Origin: Paracoccaceae bacterium
GTDB taxonomy: Bacteria > Pseudomonadota > Alphaproteobacteria > Rhodobacterales > Rhodobacteraceae
Direction: 5' to 3'
Assembly (NCBI GenBank): GCA_023383015.1
Contig: JAHDXW010000016.1
Location: 40,971 to 96,026 of the forward strand
Length of the DNA stretch: 55,056 nt
How positions within the stretch are numbered: the first letter of the stretch is position 1; the number at the start of each line of letters is the position of its first letter. Under the pieces are notes generated by a model that saw nothing but the letters and a program-made list of their open reading frames with translations, did no database searches and was not told the origin of the DNA. A program made the translations under genes and the position numbers. This document shows, in pieces, positions 44,842-55,056 of this stretch.

Positions 44842-45693
44842 ATGGCGACCGACGACCCCAGGACGCTCGTCTCCACCGACTGGCTCGCCGCCCATCTGCG
44901 CGACCCCGACCTGCGGGTGCTCGACGCCTCCTGGCACATGCCGGCCTCCGGCCGCGACGCGAGGGCCGAATACGCCGCCGCCCACATCCCCGCCGCCCGC
45001 TTCTTCGACATCGACGAGATCTCCGACAGCCGCTCGCCGCTGCCGCACATGGCCCCGCCGCCCGAGAAGTTCGTCTCGCGGCTGCGCGCCATGGGCGTGG
45101 GCGACGGCCATCACGTGGTGGTCTACGATGCCGCGGGGCTGTTCTCGGCCGCCCGCGTCTGGTGGCTGTTCCGGCTGATGGGCAAGACCGACGTCGCGGT
45201 TCTGGACGGCGGCCTGCCCAAATGGCTGGCCGAGGGGCGCGAGACCGAGGACATGCCGCCGGTGGTGCGCGACCGCCACATCACCGTCCAGCGCCAGGCG
45301 CATCTGGTGCGCGACGTCACCCAGGTCGCGGCCGCCGCCAAGCTGGGCGACTGGCAGATCGCCGACGCCCGCTCGCCGGGGCGGTTCACGGGCGAGGAGG
45401 CCGAGCCGCGCCCCGGCCTGCGTGGCGGGCACATCCCGGGGTCGGTGAACCTGCACTACCGCACGCTGATGAACCCCGACGGGACGATGAAGGACACCGG
45501 CGGCCTTGCGGCCGCCTTCGCGGCGGCCGGCATCGACCTCGCGCGCCCGGTCATCACGACCTGCGGCTCGGGCATCACGGCGGCGATCCTGAACCTCGCG
45601 CTCGAGCGGCTGGGCCACCGGGCGCATGCGCTCTACGACGGCTCCTGGGCCGAATGGGGCATGTATGGCGACCTGCGGGTGGCGCGGGGATGA
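44842..45693 (+). CDS. sseA: 3-mercaptopyruvate sulfurtransferase
   Basis: 283 aa, two rhodanese domains. The N-terminal one has LRVLDASWHMP and the C-terminal one carries the active-site loop TTCGSGITAAI, whose CGSG-T/I pattern separates mercaptopyruvate sulfurtransferases from thiosulfate rhodaneses. Start: the ATG at 44842 is 6 nt after GAGGG, whereas the ATG at 44836 abuts it. The stop overlaps the start of the acetyltransferase (ATGA). Confidence 0.93.
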   Translation: MATDDPRTLVSTDWLAAHLRDPDLRVLDASWHMPASGRDARAEYAAAHIPAARFFDIDEISDSRSPLPHMAPPPEKFVSRLRAMGVGDGHHVVVYDAAGLFSAARVWWLFRLMGKTDVAVLDGGLPKWLAEGRETEDMPPVVRDRHITVQRQAHLVRDVTQVAAAAKLGDWQIADARSPGRFTGEEAEPRPGLRGGHIPGSVNLHYRTLMNPDGTMKDTGGLAAAFAAAGIDLARPVITTCGSGITAAILNLALERLGHRAHALYDGSWAEWGMYGDLRVARG

Positions 45694-46229
45694 CGGCGGC
45701 CGAGGGCGTCCTTCACTTCCGCATCCACCACCTGGCGATGGCGGCGCGCCCGGCCGGGGGTTGGCCGGTGCTGCCCGCGGGGCGCGAGGCCGCGCTCCTG
45801 AAGGCCGAGACGCCGCCGGCCTGGTTCTACCTTGCCCTGCACGAGGCGGTCGGCCGCGATTACGCCTGGGAGGCGCCGCTGGACGGGGACGCGGCAACGC
45901 TCGATGCCTGGCTCGCCGACCCCGCGGTTGTGCTCTACACGCTGATGCGCGAGGGCTGGCCGCACGGCTTCTTCCTGATCGACGCGCGCGCCGGCGACGA
46001 GGCGCGGATCGTGCAGTTCGGCGTCGTGCCGCAGGCGCGCGGACGCGGCTACGGCCGCTTCCTCGTCGGCACCGCGGTGCAGACGGCGTGGTCCATCCCC
46101 GGGGTGCGCCGGCTCGCGGTCAGCACCACCTCGCTCGACCATCCCCGCGCGCTCGCCCTCTACCAGGCCCAGGGCTTCGAGATCGTCGCCCAGGAGGCGG
46201 CGACCCGCAGCCTGACGCCCCGCCGCTGA
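45690..46229 (+). CDS. GNAT-family N-acetyltransferase
   Basis: 179 aa. GNAT core with the acetyl-CoA loop VQFGVVPQARGRGYGRFLV (R/QxxGxG/A type) near 110 and the C-terminal HPRALALYQAQGFEIV. The substrate is unknown. Its ATG overlaps the sseA stop by 4 nt and the aminotransferase follows 29 bp later, so the three genes probably form one transcript. Confidence 0.88.
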   Translation: MTAAEGVLHFRIHHLAMAARPAGGWPVLPAGREAALLKAETPPAWFYLALHEAVGRDYAWEAPLDGDAATLDAWLADPAVVLYTLMREGWPHGFFLIDARAGDEARIVQFGVVPQARGRGYGRFLVGTAVQTAWSIPGVRRLAVSTTSLDHPRALALYQAQGFEIVAQEAATRSLTPRR

Positions 46230-46258
46230 GCCCCGCCCGACCCTCGAGAGGCCGCCCC

Positions 46259-47449
46259 ATGCTGAGTTCCGTCCCCGCCCGCGAGGCCGATGCCATCATC
46301 CGCCTGATGCAGGTCTTCCGCGACGATCCGCGGCCGGGCAAGATCGACCTCGGCGTCGGGGTCTGGCGCGACGCCGCCGGGCGCACGCCGGTGATGCGGG
46401 CGGTCAAGGCGGCCGAGCGCCGGCTGGTCGAGACCCAGGAGACCAAGACCTACACCGCGCTCGCGGGCGACCCGGCCTTCCATGCAGCCCTCGCGGGGCT
46501 GCTGTTCGGGCCGGGGTTCGACCTTGCGACCATGGCCGCCGCCGCCACCCCCGGCGGAACCGGCGCGGTGCGCCAGATCCTCGAGCTCGTGCGGCTGGCC
46601 GACCCCGCCACGACGGTCTGGATCAGCGAGCCGACCTGGCCCAACCATCCCGCCATCATCGCCACCCTCGGCCTGCCGGTCCGCCGCTACCGCCACCTCG
46701 ACCCCGCGACCGGCGGCATCGACCGGGCCGGAATGCTCGCCGATCTCGCCCGGGCGCGACGGGGCGAGGTGGTGCTGCTGCACGGTGCCTGCCACAACCC
46801 CACCGGCGCCGACCCCGACATCGCGCTGTGGGAGGAGATCGCGGCGCTGCTCTCGAGCAGCGGCGCCGTGCCCTTCGTCGACATGGCCTACCAGGGTTTC
46901 GGCGCCGGGCTTGCGGCCGATGCCGCGGGGCTGCGGCTGCTGGCCGCCCGGCTGCCCGAAGTCCTTGTCGCGGCCTCCTGCTCGAAGAACTTCGGCATCT
47001 ACCGCGAGCGCGCCGGCCTTGCCCTGGCGCTGAGCCCCGACGCGGGAACGCGCGCACGCGTCGCGGGCACGCTGGCCTGGCTGAACCGCCAGAACTTCGC
47101 CTTCCCGCCCGACCACGGCGCCCGGGTGGTCACCGAGATACTCGGCGACCCGGGGCTGCGCGCCGACTGGGAGGCCGAACTGACCGCGATGCGCGAGGGG
47201 ATGAGCACCAACCGCCGCGCCTTCGCCGATGCCCTGCGCGCGGCCACGCGCTCGGACCGCTTCGGCTTTCTTGCCGCCGGGCGGGGGATGTTCGCGCTGC
47301 TCGGGCTCGGCCCGGCCGAGGTCGAGCGGCTGCGCGTCGGGTACGGCATCTACATGGTGGGCGACAGCCGCGTGAACGTGGCCGGCCTGACCCCCGACAC
47401 CATCCCGGTTGTGGCCGCCGCGGTGGCCCGGGTGGCCACCGCCGGCTAG
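46259..47449 (+). CDS. Aromatic/aspartate aminotransferase (class I fold type I)
   Basis: 396 aa PLP enzyme. N-terminal MLSSVPAREADAI and DLGVGVWRD, cofactor contacts ACHNPTGADP and VDMAYQGF, and the Schiff-base lysine in SCSKNFGIYRERAG. This is the AspC/TyrB-like subgroup (Ia), here likely an aromatic or aspartate aminotransferase making phenylalanine/tyrosine or aspartate. Start at 46259 with AGAGG 8 nt upstream. Third gene after sseA and the GNAT. Confidence 0.92.
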   Translation: MLSSVPAREADAIIRLMQVFRDDPRPGKIDLGVGVWRDAAGRTPVMRAVKAAERRLVETQETKTYTALAGDPAFHAALAGLLFGPGFDLATMAAAATPGGTGAVRQILELVRLADPATTVWISEPTWPNHPAIIATLGLPVRRYRHLDPATGGIDRAGMLADLARARRGEVVLLHGACHNPTGADPDIALWEEIAALLSSSGAVPFVDMAYQGFGAGLAADAAGLRLLAARLPEVLVAASCSKNFGIYRERAGLALALSPDAGTRARVAGTLAWLNRQNFAFPPDHGARVVTEILGDPGLRADWEAELTAMREGMSTNRRAFADALRAATRSDRFGFLAAGRGMFALLGLGPAEVERLRVGYGIYMVGDSRVNVAGLTPDTIPVVAAAVARVATAG

Positions 47450-47520
47450 GCGCCCCCGGCGGCTGCGGCAGCCAAAGCTGCCCGGGCCGTCGCCGGCCCG
47501 GGACTGCGCGCCCGCACGGG

Positions 47521-48858
47521 TCACAGGTTGTAGGCGCGCTCGCCATGGGCGGTCAGGTCCAGGCCCTCGCGCTCGGATTCCTCCCTCACCCGCAACCCGA
47601 CGACGGCGTCGACGGCCAGATAGAGCAGCAGGCTCCCGATGGCGCACCACAGCACCGTCACGGCCACGCCGAGGAACTGGATGACGAGCTGCCCGCCCAT
47701 GCTGGCCTCGCTCACGCCCGTGCCGCCCAGCGCCGCGCGATCCACGATCGCGGTACCGAGCGCGCCGACGATGCCGCCGATGCCGTGGATGCCGAAGACG
47801 TCGAGGCTGTCGTCATAGCCGAGCGCGTGCTTGACCGAGGTGACGAAGAGGTAGCAGACCCCGCTCGACACCGCGCCCAGGACGATTGCGCCCGCCGGAC
47901 CGGCAAAGCCCGCCGCCGGCGTCACCGCCACCAGCCCCGCGACCAGGCCCGAGGCCGCACCCAGCATCGACGCCTTGCCGCGTGCGAGCGTCTCGATCGC
48001 CACCCACGCCAGGATCGCCCCGGCGGTGGCGGTGAAGGTGTTGATCACCGCCAGTGCCGCGCCGCCGTTCGCCTCGAGGTTCGAGCCGGCGTTGAAGCCG
48101 AACCAGCCGACCCACAGCATCGAGGCCCCGACCATCGTCAGCGTCATTGAGTGCGGCGCCATGTTGTCCTTGCCGTAGCCGATGCGCCGGCCGATCACCA
48201 CCGCGCCGACAAGCCCCGCCACCCCGGCGTTGATGTGCACCACCGTGCCGCCGGCGAAGTCGAGCGCGCCCCAGCCGTAGATCAGCCCGTCGGAATCCCA
48301 CACCATGTGGGCGATGGGAAAGTACACCACCGTCACCCACAGCAGGACGAAGACCATCAGCGCGGCAAAGCGGATGCGCTCGGCGAAGGCGCCGACGATC
48401 AGCGCCGCGGTGATGCAGGCGAAGGTCATCTGGAAGGCGATGAAGACGAATTCGGGGATCACCACCCCCTCGGTGAAGGTCGGCGCCATCGACTCCGCCG
48501 TCACCCCGGCAAGGAAGGCCTTGCCGAGCCCGCCCCAGAAGGCCGAGGGCGCGTCGCCGAAGGCCATCGAATAGCCCCACAGCACCCAGACCACGATCAC
48601 CAGCGCGGTGATCGCGGTGCACTGCATCAGCACCGACAGCATGTTCTTGCTTCGCACGAGGCCGCCGTAGAACAGCGCCACCCCGGGCACGATCATGAGC
48701 AGGACGAGCAGCGTCGAGGTCATCATCCAGGCGACATCGCCCTTGTCCATCACCGCGGCGGCCGCTCCGGCCGCCGCCGCGGCCTCCTGCCCGAGGGCGG
48801 CGCCCGCCGGCAGCAGCGCCGCGGCGGCAGGCAGGCAGATCAGCTTGGTCGCGTTCAT
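47521..48858 (-). CDS. amtB: Ammonium transporter AmtB
   Basis: 445 aa with a signal peptide (about 1-23, ending ALGQ) and eleven membrane helices. Family motifs DKGDVAWMMTSTLLVLLM, GGLVRSKN, DFAGGTVVHINAGVAGLVGA (first pore His) and DVFGIHGIGGIVGALGT (second pore His). Start at 48858 with GGGAG about 9 nt upstream. It lies 23 bp downstream of glnK, the usual glnK-amtB operon, in which the PII protein plugs the channel when nitrogen is ample. Confidence 0.96.
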   Translation of the reverse strand: MNATKLICLPAAAALLPAGAALGQEAAAAAGAAAAVMDKGDVAWMMTSTLLVLLMIVPGVALFYGGLVRSKNMLSVLMQCTAITALVIVVWVLWGYSMAFGDAPSAFWGGLGKAFLAGVTAESMAPTFTEGVVIPEFVFIAFQMTFACITAALIVGAFAERIRFAALMVFVLLWVTVVYFPIAHMVWDSDGLIYGWGALDFAGGTVVHINAGVAGLVGAVVIGRRIGYGKDNMAPHSMTLTMVGASMLWVGWFGFNAGSNLEANGGAALAVINTFTATAGAILAWVAIETLARGKASMLGAASGLVAGLVAVTPAAGFAGPAGAIVLGAVSSGVCYLFVTSVKHALGYDDSLDVFGIHGIGGIVGALGTAIVDRAALGGTGVSEASMGGQLVIQFLGVAVTVLWCAIGSLLLYLAVDAVVGLRVREESEREGLDLTAHGERAYNL

Positions 48859-48881
48859 TCCAGTCACTCCCGGCCGGTGGC

Positions 48882-49220
48882 TCACAGCGCGTCGTCGTCG
48901 GTCTCGCCGGTGCGCACCCGCACCGCATGCTCGAGGTCGAGCACGAAGATCTTGCCGTCGCCGATCTTGTCGGTGCGCGCGGCGCGGCGGATGGTGTCGA
49001 CCACGGTCTCCGCCAGCCCGTCCGGCACGGCGATCTCGATCTTGGCCTTGGGCACGAAGTTCACCGCGTACTCGGCCCCGCGGTAGATCTCGGTGTGGCC
49101 CGACTGCGTCCCGAAGCCCTTGACCTCGGTGACCATCATGCCGCGCACGCCGACGGCGGTGAGCGCCTCGCGCACCTCCTCCAGCTTGAACGGCTTGATT
49201 GCTGCAATGATCAGTTTCAC
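48882..49220 (-). CDS. glnK: PII nitrogen regulatory protein GlnK
   Basis: 112 aa, GTG start with GGGGAGAG just upstream. Conserved KLIIAAIKPFKLEEVREAL, the T-loop with the uridylylation site Tyr51 in YRGAEYAVNF, the B-loop AARTDKIGDGKIF, and C-terminal VRVRTGETDDDAL. It senses 2-oxoglutarate and ATP/ADP and regulates AmtB. Because it sits next to amtB, GlnK is more likely than GlnB. Confidence 0.95.
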   Translation of the reverse strand: MKLIIAAIKPFKLEEVREALTAVGVRGMMVTEVKGFGTQSGHTEIYRGAEYAVNFVPKAKIEIAVPDGLAETVVDTIRRAARTDKIGDGKIFVLDLEHAVRVRTGETDDDAL

Positions 49221-49486
49221 GTCTCTCCCCTTCCCGGTCAGGCGGTGGCGACGCGCGCACGTCCCGCATGGGTTGGAAAAGGGGGCCCGCCCGCCCGCGC
49301 GGGCAAGCCGCCGCGGCCGCCGGCCCATGCTGCAGACGCGAGATCGCCGGCGCCGACCGCAGCAAACCCGCGGCCTGCCTGCAAATCGGGCAGGACGCGG
49401 ATGCGAATCACTGCCGCTTTCGTCTCCACAAGCCCGGCGATTGCGGCTATGGTGCCGCAAAACACGCGACACGCGGGCAGTGGGGC
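49221..49486. promoter_or_regulatory. Divergent glnK / PBP promoter region
   Basis: 266 bp between divergent genes. It should hold the nitrogen-controlled glnK promoter, but I found neither a clear sigma-54 element (TGGCAC-N5-TTGC) nor a convincing NtrC site. GC hairpins are present around 49280-49325. No gene seen. Confidence 0.35.
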
Positions 49487-51670
<2,184 letters not shown>

Positions 51671-51698
51671 AGAGGCGCCCGCCGGCGCTGCCGCCGGC

Positions 51699-52307
51699 TC
51701 AGCCGGCGCGCCGCAGGTCCGCGATCATCGCCTCGAGGTCGCCGCGCCGGCGGTCGAGCATGGCGCCGATCTCGGTGCGCTCGGTCGCCAGCATGTTCAC
51801 GCCCTCGATGATCATGTTGAAGAACAGTTGCCGGCCCGAGCGGTCGGAGACATGCCAGCGCACCTCGAAGGGCGGCTCGCCGCGCATCGTCACCATCGAG
51901 ACCACCTCGAAGAAAGACCGCACCGGCCCGCCGCCGGTGACCTCGATGCGCCCGCCGATGAACTCGCGGAAGCGGCGGCCGTACTTGCGCGCGAGATAGC
52001 CCGAGAACGCCTGGGTGAAGGCCTGCATCTGCGCCCGCGAGGCGCTGCGGGCCGGCGGTCCGAGCGCGCTCTGGGCGATCGTTGGCACGTCGCCGTAGCG
52101 GTTGAACAGCCGCTCGAAGTCAGGAAACAGCTGCTCGGCGCTGCGGCCGGAATTGATCAGCCCCGTCAGGTCGGCCAGCATTACCTGGATCAGCGCCCGC
52201 GCCTCGGCCAGCGTCATCGCCGCCGCCCGACCCGGCCATGCCCCAGCGGCGGCGGCGGCGGCGATCAGCGACAGGGCGTGGCGGCGGTCGATGGCGTCAG
52301 TCCTCAT
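51699..52307 (-). CDS. mlaC: MlaC-like periplasmic phospholipid-binding protein (Tat signal)
   Basis: 202 aa. Twin-arginine-like signal (DRRHALSLIAAAAAAGAW, about 7-25). The mature MlaC/Ttg2D domain has the conserved LFPDFERLFNRYGDV, FTQAFSGYLARKYGRRF and the C-terminal LFFNMIIEGVNMLATERTEIGAML. It shuttles phospholipid from the outer-membrane MlaA to the inner-membrane MlaFEDB. Start ATG at 52307 overlaps the mlaA end by 11 nt. Confidence 0.92.
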   Translation of the reverse strand: MRTDAIDRRHALSLIAAAAAAGAWPGRAAAMTLAEARALIQVMLADLTGLINSGRSAEQLFPDFERLFNRYGDVPTIAQSALGPPARSASRAQMQAFTQAFSGYLARKYGRRFREFIGGRIEVTGGGPVRSFFEVVSMVTMRGEPPFEVRWHVSDRSGRQLFFNMIIEGVNMLATERTEIGAMLDRRRGDLEAMIADLRRAG

Positions 52308-53064
52308 AGGGATCCTCGTAGGGGTCGAAATCATCCACATAGCGCGTGTCGCCGAGGCGGAACCGGCGGTTCTGCAGGTACAGCAGCCGTGCCTGGGCGT
52401 AGCTGTCCGCGCTTCCGTATAGGATGTCGGCGATGAACTCCCCAGCCTCGGCCCGATCACTTAACCTCGCGGCCACTCCCAGCCCCGTGAAGGCAGGCGA
52501 CAGCCGCCCGGGAACCACGAAGCGCATCGGGTTGAGCGCGTAGTCGCCGATCAGCCCGGCGAGGTCGCGCTCGGTCGATGGCCCGAGCAGCGGCAGTTCG
52601 ACATAGGCGCCCTCGGGCACGCCCCAGACATGCAGGGTCTCGCCGAAGTCGGTCGGCCGGGCAGGAATGCCGAGGCCGGTGGCCACGTCCATCACCCCGC
52701 CCAGGCCGAGCGTGGAGTTGACGAGGAAGCGGACGGTGTTGTGCGCCGCGTCGTCGAGCCGGAACTGGAGCAGCCCGTTGGCGACCATCAGCGGCTGGTC
52801 GAGGTTGCCGGCGAGGTTGACGATGCCGCGGCGCAGCGGCCCGGGGCCGGAGGGGTCGGCCGGCGCCGCCCCGGGCCCGCCGAACACCAGCGTGTCGAGC
52901 GCACGGTTGGCCTCGTGCACGGCGCGGTTCTGCTCCTCGTAGGGATCCCAGATGGCGCCGCGGTCGGCCGGGGCGCAGGCGGCCAGGGCGGCCAGCCCTG
53001 TCGCAAGGGCGAGACAGCGCCCCGCGGCCCGGGGCCTGATGCGCGTTTGCATTGGATTCCGCAT
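52297..53064 (-). CDS. mlaA: MlaA (VacJ) outer-membrane lipoprotein
   Basis: 255 aa. Lipoprotein signal with lipobox LAAC (Cys30 or so), then the family blocks WDPYEEQNRAVHEANRALD, FLVNSTLGLGGVMDVATGLG, DFGETLHVWGVPEGAYVELPLLGPST. MlaA removes misplaced phospholipid from the outer leaflet. Start at 53064, with an alternative at 53052. The C-terminus ends in a short repeat FDPYEDPYED. Divergent from the ABC transporter gene. Confidence 0.94.
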   Translation of the reverse strand: MRNPMQTRIRPRAAGRCLALATGLAALAACAPADRGAIWDPYEEQNRAVHEANRALDTLVFGGPGAAPADPSGPGPLRRGIVNLAGNLDQPLMVANGLLQFRLDDAAHNTVRFLVNSTLGLGGVMDVATGLGIPARPTDFGETLHVWGVPEGAYVELPLLGPSTERDLAGLIGDYALNPMRFVVPGRLSPAFTGLGVAARLSDRAEAGEFIADILYGSADSYAQARLLYLQNRRFRLGDTRYVDDFDPYEDPYED

Positions 53065-53184
53065 CGCTCCGTCCCTACATTGCCGCCGTCACGCCGGGCA
53101 CAACTACCCCGCCCCAGCGGCAGGATGCAAGCAAGCGGCCGGCGCCGGCGGCAGGGGACGGCGGAAACCGGGCAGGAGGCGGGG
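53065..53184. promoter_or_regulatory. Divergent mlaA / secretion ABC promoter region
   Basis: 120 bp between divergent starts; it must contain both promoters. Nothing specific was recognised beyond the AGGAGG ribosome-binding site at 53174-53179 that decides the ABC gene start. Confidence 0.35.
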
Positions 53185-54927
53185 ATGGCGGGGGTGCGCA
53201 GCGGCACGGCGGCCGGTCGGGCGGAACTCGGGGCGGCACGCAGCCGCGGCCGCGGCCTCCTGTGGCCGGTCTTCCTGTTCTCGGTCTTCGTCAACCTGCT
53301 GACGCTGACCGGACCGCTGTTCATGCTGCAGGTCTACGACCGGGTGCTGGCCAGCAGGTCGGAGGCGACGCTGGTCGCGCTGATGGCGCTCGTCACCTTC
53401 CTGTTCCTGATGATGGGCCTCATCGACCATGCCCGCGGGCGGGTGATGGCCCGCTTCGGCGCCCGCTTCCAGGACGGGCTCGACCGGAGGGTGTTCGCCG
53501 CCTCGCTGCGGCGGATGGCAGCCGTCCAGGGCGACCCTGCCGCGATCGCCGCCCAGCGCGACCTCGAGGCGGTGCAGCGGCTGATCGGCTCGCCGACGCT
53601 GCTTGCCCTGTTCGACGCGCCATGGACACCCGTCTTTCTTGCGGCGATCTTCCTCTTCCACCCCTGGCTCGGGGTGCTCGCGCTGGCCGGCGGGGCGGTG
53701 CTGGTGCTGCTGACCCTGCTCAACCAGTCCGCCACCCGCGCCCCGATGGCCGAGGCGACGATGGCCACGCTGGAGGCCGAGCGCTTCGCCGACCAGATCA
53801 AGGCCGAGGCCGAGACCGTCCAGAGCCTCGGCATGCGCGGCGCAGCCTTCGACCGCTGGCAGGCGGCGCGCGGCCGGGCGCTGGCGCGCACCGTCGCGCT
53901 CACCGACCGAGCGGGCGCCTATGCGGTTGCCTCGCGCACCTTCCGGCTGTTCCTGCAGTCGGCGATGCTCGGCCTCGGCGCCTGGCTTGTGCTGCGCTCC
54001 GAGCTGTCGGCCGGCGCGATGATCGCCGCCTCGATCCTGCTCGGCCGGGCGCTGTCGCCCATCGAGCAGGCGATCGGCCAGTGGGGCAGCGTCCAGCGCG
54101 CCCAGGAGGCCTGGGGGCGGCTGGCCGAGCTTCTGGGTACGGTCCCGGCCGAACCGCCGCGGATGGCCCTGCCGCGGCCGCGGGCACTGCTCGAGGTCCA
54201 GAACCTCACCGTGGTGCCGCCGGGCGAGACACAGGCGGCGCTGCGGATGGTCTCCTTCCGGGTCGACCCCGGCCAGGCGGTGGGCGTGATCGGCCCCTCG
54301 GGCGCGGGCAAGTCGACGCTGGCGCGCGCGATCACCGGCGTCTGGCGTCCGGCCGGCGGCAAGATTCGCCTCGACGGGGCGACGCTCGACCAGTACGACC
54401 CGGACGCGCTTGGCGCGCTGATCGGCTACCTGCCCCAGCGGGTGACCCTGTTCGACGGCACCATCGCCGAGAACATTGCCCGGCTGCGCGCCGATGCCGA
54501 CCCTGCCCAGGTCGTCTCCGCCGCACGCAAGGCCGCCGCCCACGAGATGATCCTGCGCCTTCCGCAGGGTTACGACACCCGCGTGGCCACCCATGGCGGG
54601 CGGCTCTCGGGCGGCCAGATCCAGCGCATCGGGCTTGCCCGGGCGCTTTACGGCGACCCGGTGCTCCTGGTGCTGGACGAGCCGAACTCCAACCTCGACA
54701 ACGACGGCTCGATGGCCCTGAACGCCGCTATCCGGGCGATGAAGGCCGAAGGGCGGTCGGTCATGATCATGGCCCACCGCCCGGCCGCGATCCAGGAATG
54801 CGACATGCTGCTGATGCTCGAGGACGGCGCCCGCCGCGCCTTCGGCCCCCGCGACCAGGTTCTGCGCGAGATGGTGCGCAACCACACCGAGATCATCAAG
54901 AGCAGCGGCCCCGGAGGCGTGACATGA
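53185..54927 (+). CDS. Type I secretion system permease/ATPase (PrtD/HlyB family)
   Basis: 580 aa half-transporter. Six membrane helices (about 20-320) with LLTLTGPLFMLQVYDRVLASRS, the PrtD-type opening; then the ATPase with Walker A GPSGAGKST, Q-loop YLPQRVTLFDGTI, signature LSGGQIQRIGLARAL, and Walker B VLLVLDEPNSNLD. There is no N-terminal peptidase domain, so substrates carry C-terminal secretion signals. Start at 53185 because AGGAGG is 5 nt upstream. Its stop overlaps the next gene as ATGA. Confidence 0.94.
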   Translation: MAGVRSGTAAGRAELGAARSRGRGLLWPVFLFSVFVNLLTLTGPLFMLQVYDRVLASRSEATLVALMALVTFLFLMMGLIDHARGRVMARFGARFQDGLDRRVFAASLRRMAAVQGDPAAIAAQRDLEAVQRLIGSPTLLALFDAPWTPVFLAAIFLFHPWLGVLALAGGAVLVLLTLLNQSATRAPMAEATMATLEAERFADQIKAEAETVQSLGMRGAAFDRWQAARGRALARTVALTDRAGAYAVASRTFRLFLQSAMLGLGAWLVLRSELSAGAMIAASILLGRALSPIEQAIGQWGSVQRAQEAWGRLAELLGTVPAEPPRMALPRPRALLEVQNLTVVPPGETQAALRMVSFRVDPGQAVGVIGPSGAGKSTLARAITGVWRPAGGKIRLDGATLDQYDPDALGALIGYLPQRVTLFDGTIAENIARLRADADPAQVVSAARKAAAHEMILRLPQGYDTRVATHGGRLSGGQIQRIGLARALYGDPVLLVLDEPNSNLDNDGSMALNAAIRAMKAEGRSVMIMAHRPAAIQECDMLLMLEDGARRAFGPRDQVLREMVRNHTEIIKSSGPGGVT

Positions 54928-55056
54928 GCGAAGACCGCCCCGCCCCGCCCCCCGCCGCTGCTGCCCCCGCCGTGCCGGCGGCCGGCGGTGTGCCCGGCCT
55001 GCCGGCAGCGGCCGCACCGGCCACACCGGCCCCGGCCACGCCCGGCCCCTCGCTGC
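54924..55056 (+). CDS. Start of the membrane-fusion (HlyD-family) adaptor, cut by the window end
   Basis: Open to the window end, about 44 codons. It begins MSEDRPAPPPA and continues as an Ala/Pro-rich low-complexity cytoplasmic leader. No conserved domain is reached. The call rests on coupling (ATGA overlap) to a PrtD-type ABC protein, whose next gene is normally the HlyD/PrtE adaptor. Confidence 0.6.
   Translation, partial: MSEDRPAPPPAAAAPAVPAAGGVPGLPAAAAPATPAPATPGPSL

Noticed and set aside
49190-49212. TTGAT...ATGATCA around the glnK start as an FNR-like site
   Set aside because: The half-sites have the wrong spacing and lie inside the glnK coding sequence (KPF/IIAA codons).
48859-49472. 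A longer glnK start upstream of 49220
   Set aside because: The extra N-terminal residues have no counterpart in PII proteins; the GTG at 49220 gives the exact 112-aa length with Tyr51 in register and a good ribosome-binding site.
53104-55026. A 640-codon minus-strand open frame over the secretion ABC gene
   Set aside because: Shadow of the plus-strand ABC transporter, which has full Walker A, signature and Walker B motifs; the antisense product has no recognisable domain.

Overview
The window comes from a very GC-rich (by eye about 70% or more) alphaproteobacterial chromosome. Gene content and order point to the Rhodobacteraceae/Paracoccaceae: a ccoNOQP-ccoGHIS cluster beside an FNR-type regulator (FnrL) and an anaerobic hemN, DUF2484, ClpS beside an S11 carboxypeptidase, and carA divergent from yqeY. 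I saw no rRNA, tRNA, CRISPR array, insertion sequence or phage gene. The first 130 bases contain no A or T and look like a contig-end artefact.

Layout. (1) 155-8485: a GspE-N/GT2 glycosyltransferase, carA, yqeY, then a minus-strand run clpS, an RsmC-like methyltransferase, an SDR and an amidohydrolase, with a HAD phosphatase divergent from clpS. (2) 8704-10635: a D-Ala-D-Ala carboxypeptidase with a long Ala/Pro linker and a SPOR domain. (3) 10662-20416: microaerobic respiration, with cbb3 oxidase genes ccoNOQP, maturation genes ccoGHIS, a universal stress protein and FnrL. (4) 20485-21840: hemN. (5) 21950-42438: the first half of the dcw cell-wall/division cluster, read on the minus strand as mraZ-rsmH-ftsL-ftsI-murE-murF-mraY, then murD, then ftsW-murG-murC-DUF2484. 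Two accessory blocks interrupt it. A six-gene block lies between mraY and murD: three paralogous exported proteins, a methyltransferase, an ACT protein and a membrane patatin. An oppositely oriented ArsR-SRPBCC-SRPBCC cassette lies between murD and ftsW. (6) 43054-47449: mrp, a possible tiny ORF, sseA, a GNAT and an aromatic aminotransferase. (7) 47521-55056: glnK-amtB, a class A PBP, mlaA-mlaC, and a type I secretion ABC protein with the start of its adaptor.

How it works together. FnrL boxes of the form TTGATNNNNGTCAA sit between ccoN and usp (two boxes, centres 41 bp apart) and between fnrL and hemN (one box). This makes region 3-4 an oxygen-responsive unit that couples high-affinity oxidase synthesis, its copper and redox maturation, and anaerobic haem synthesis. 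The hemN box is centred 41.5 bp before the hemN ATG, and there is no Shine-Dalgarno, so the transcript may be leaderless. The dcw genes are tightly packed with many 1-4 nt ATGA/GTGA overlaps. The 615-bp region upstream of mraZ carries paired TGGGA half-sites and is the place where Rhodobacter sphaeroides makes the UpsM leader RNA.

The least explained part is the insertion between mraY and murD. Three tandem secreted paralogues, each with exactly two cysteines, are followed by a translationally coupled methyltransferase and ACT protein and by a patatin fused to membrane segments. I do not recognise the exported family.
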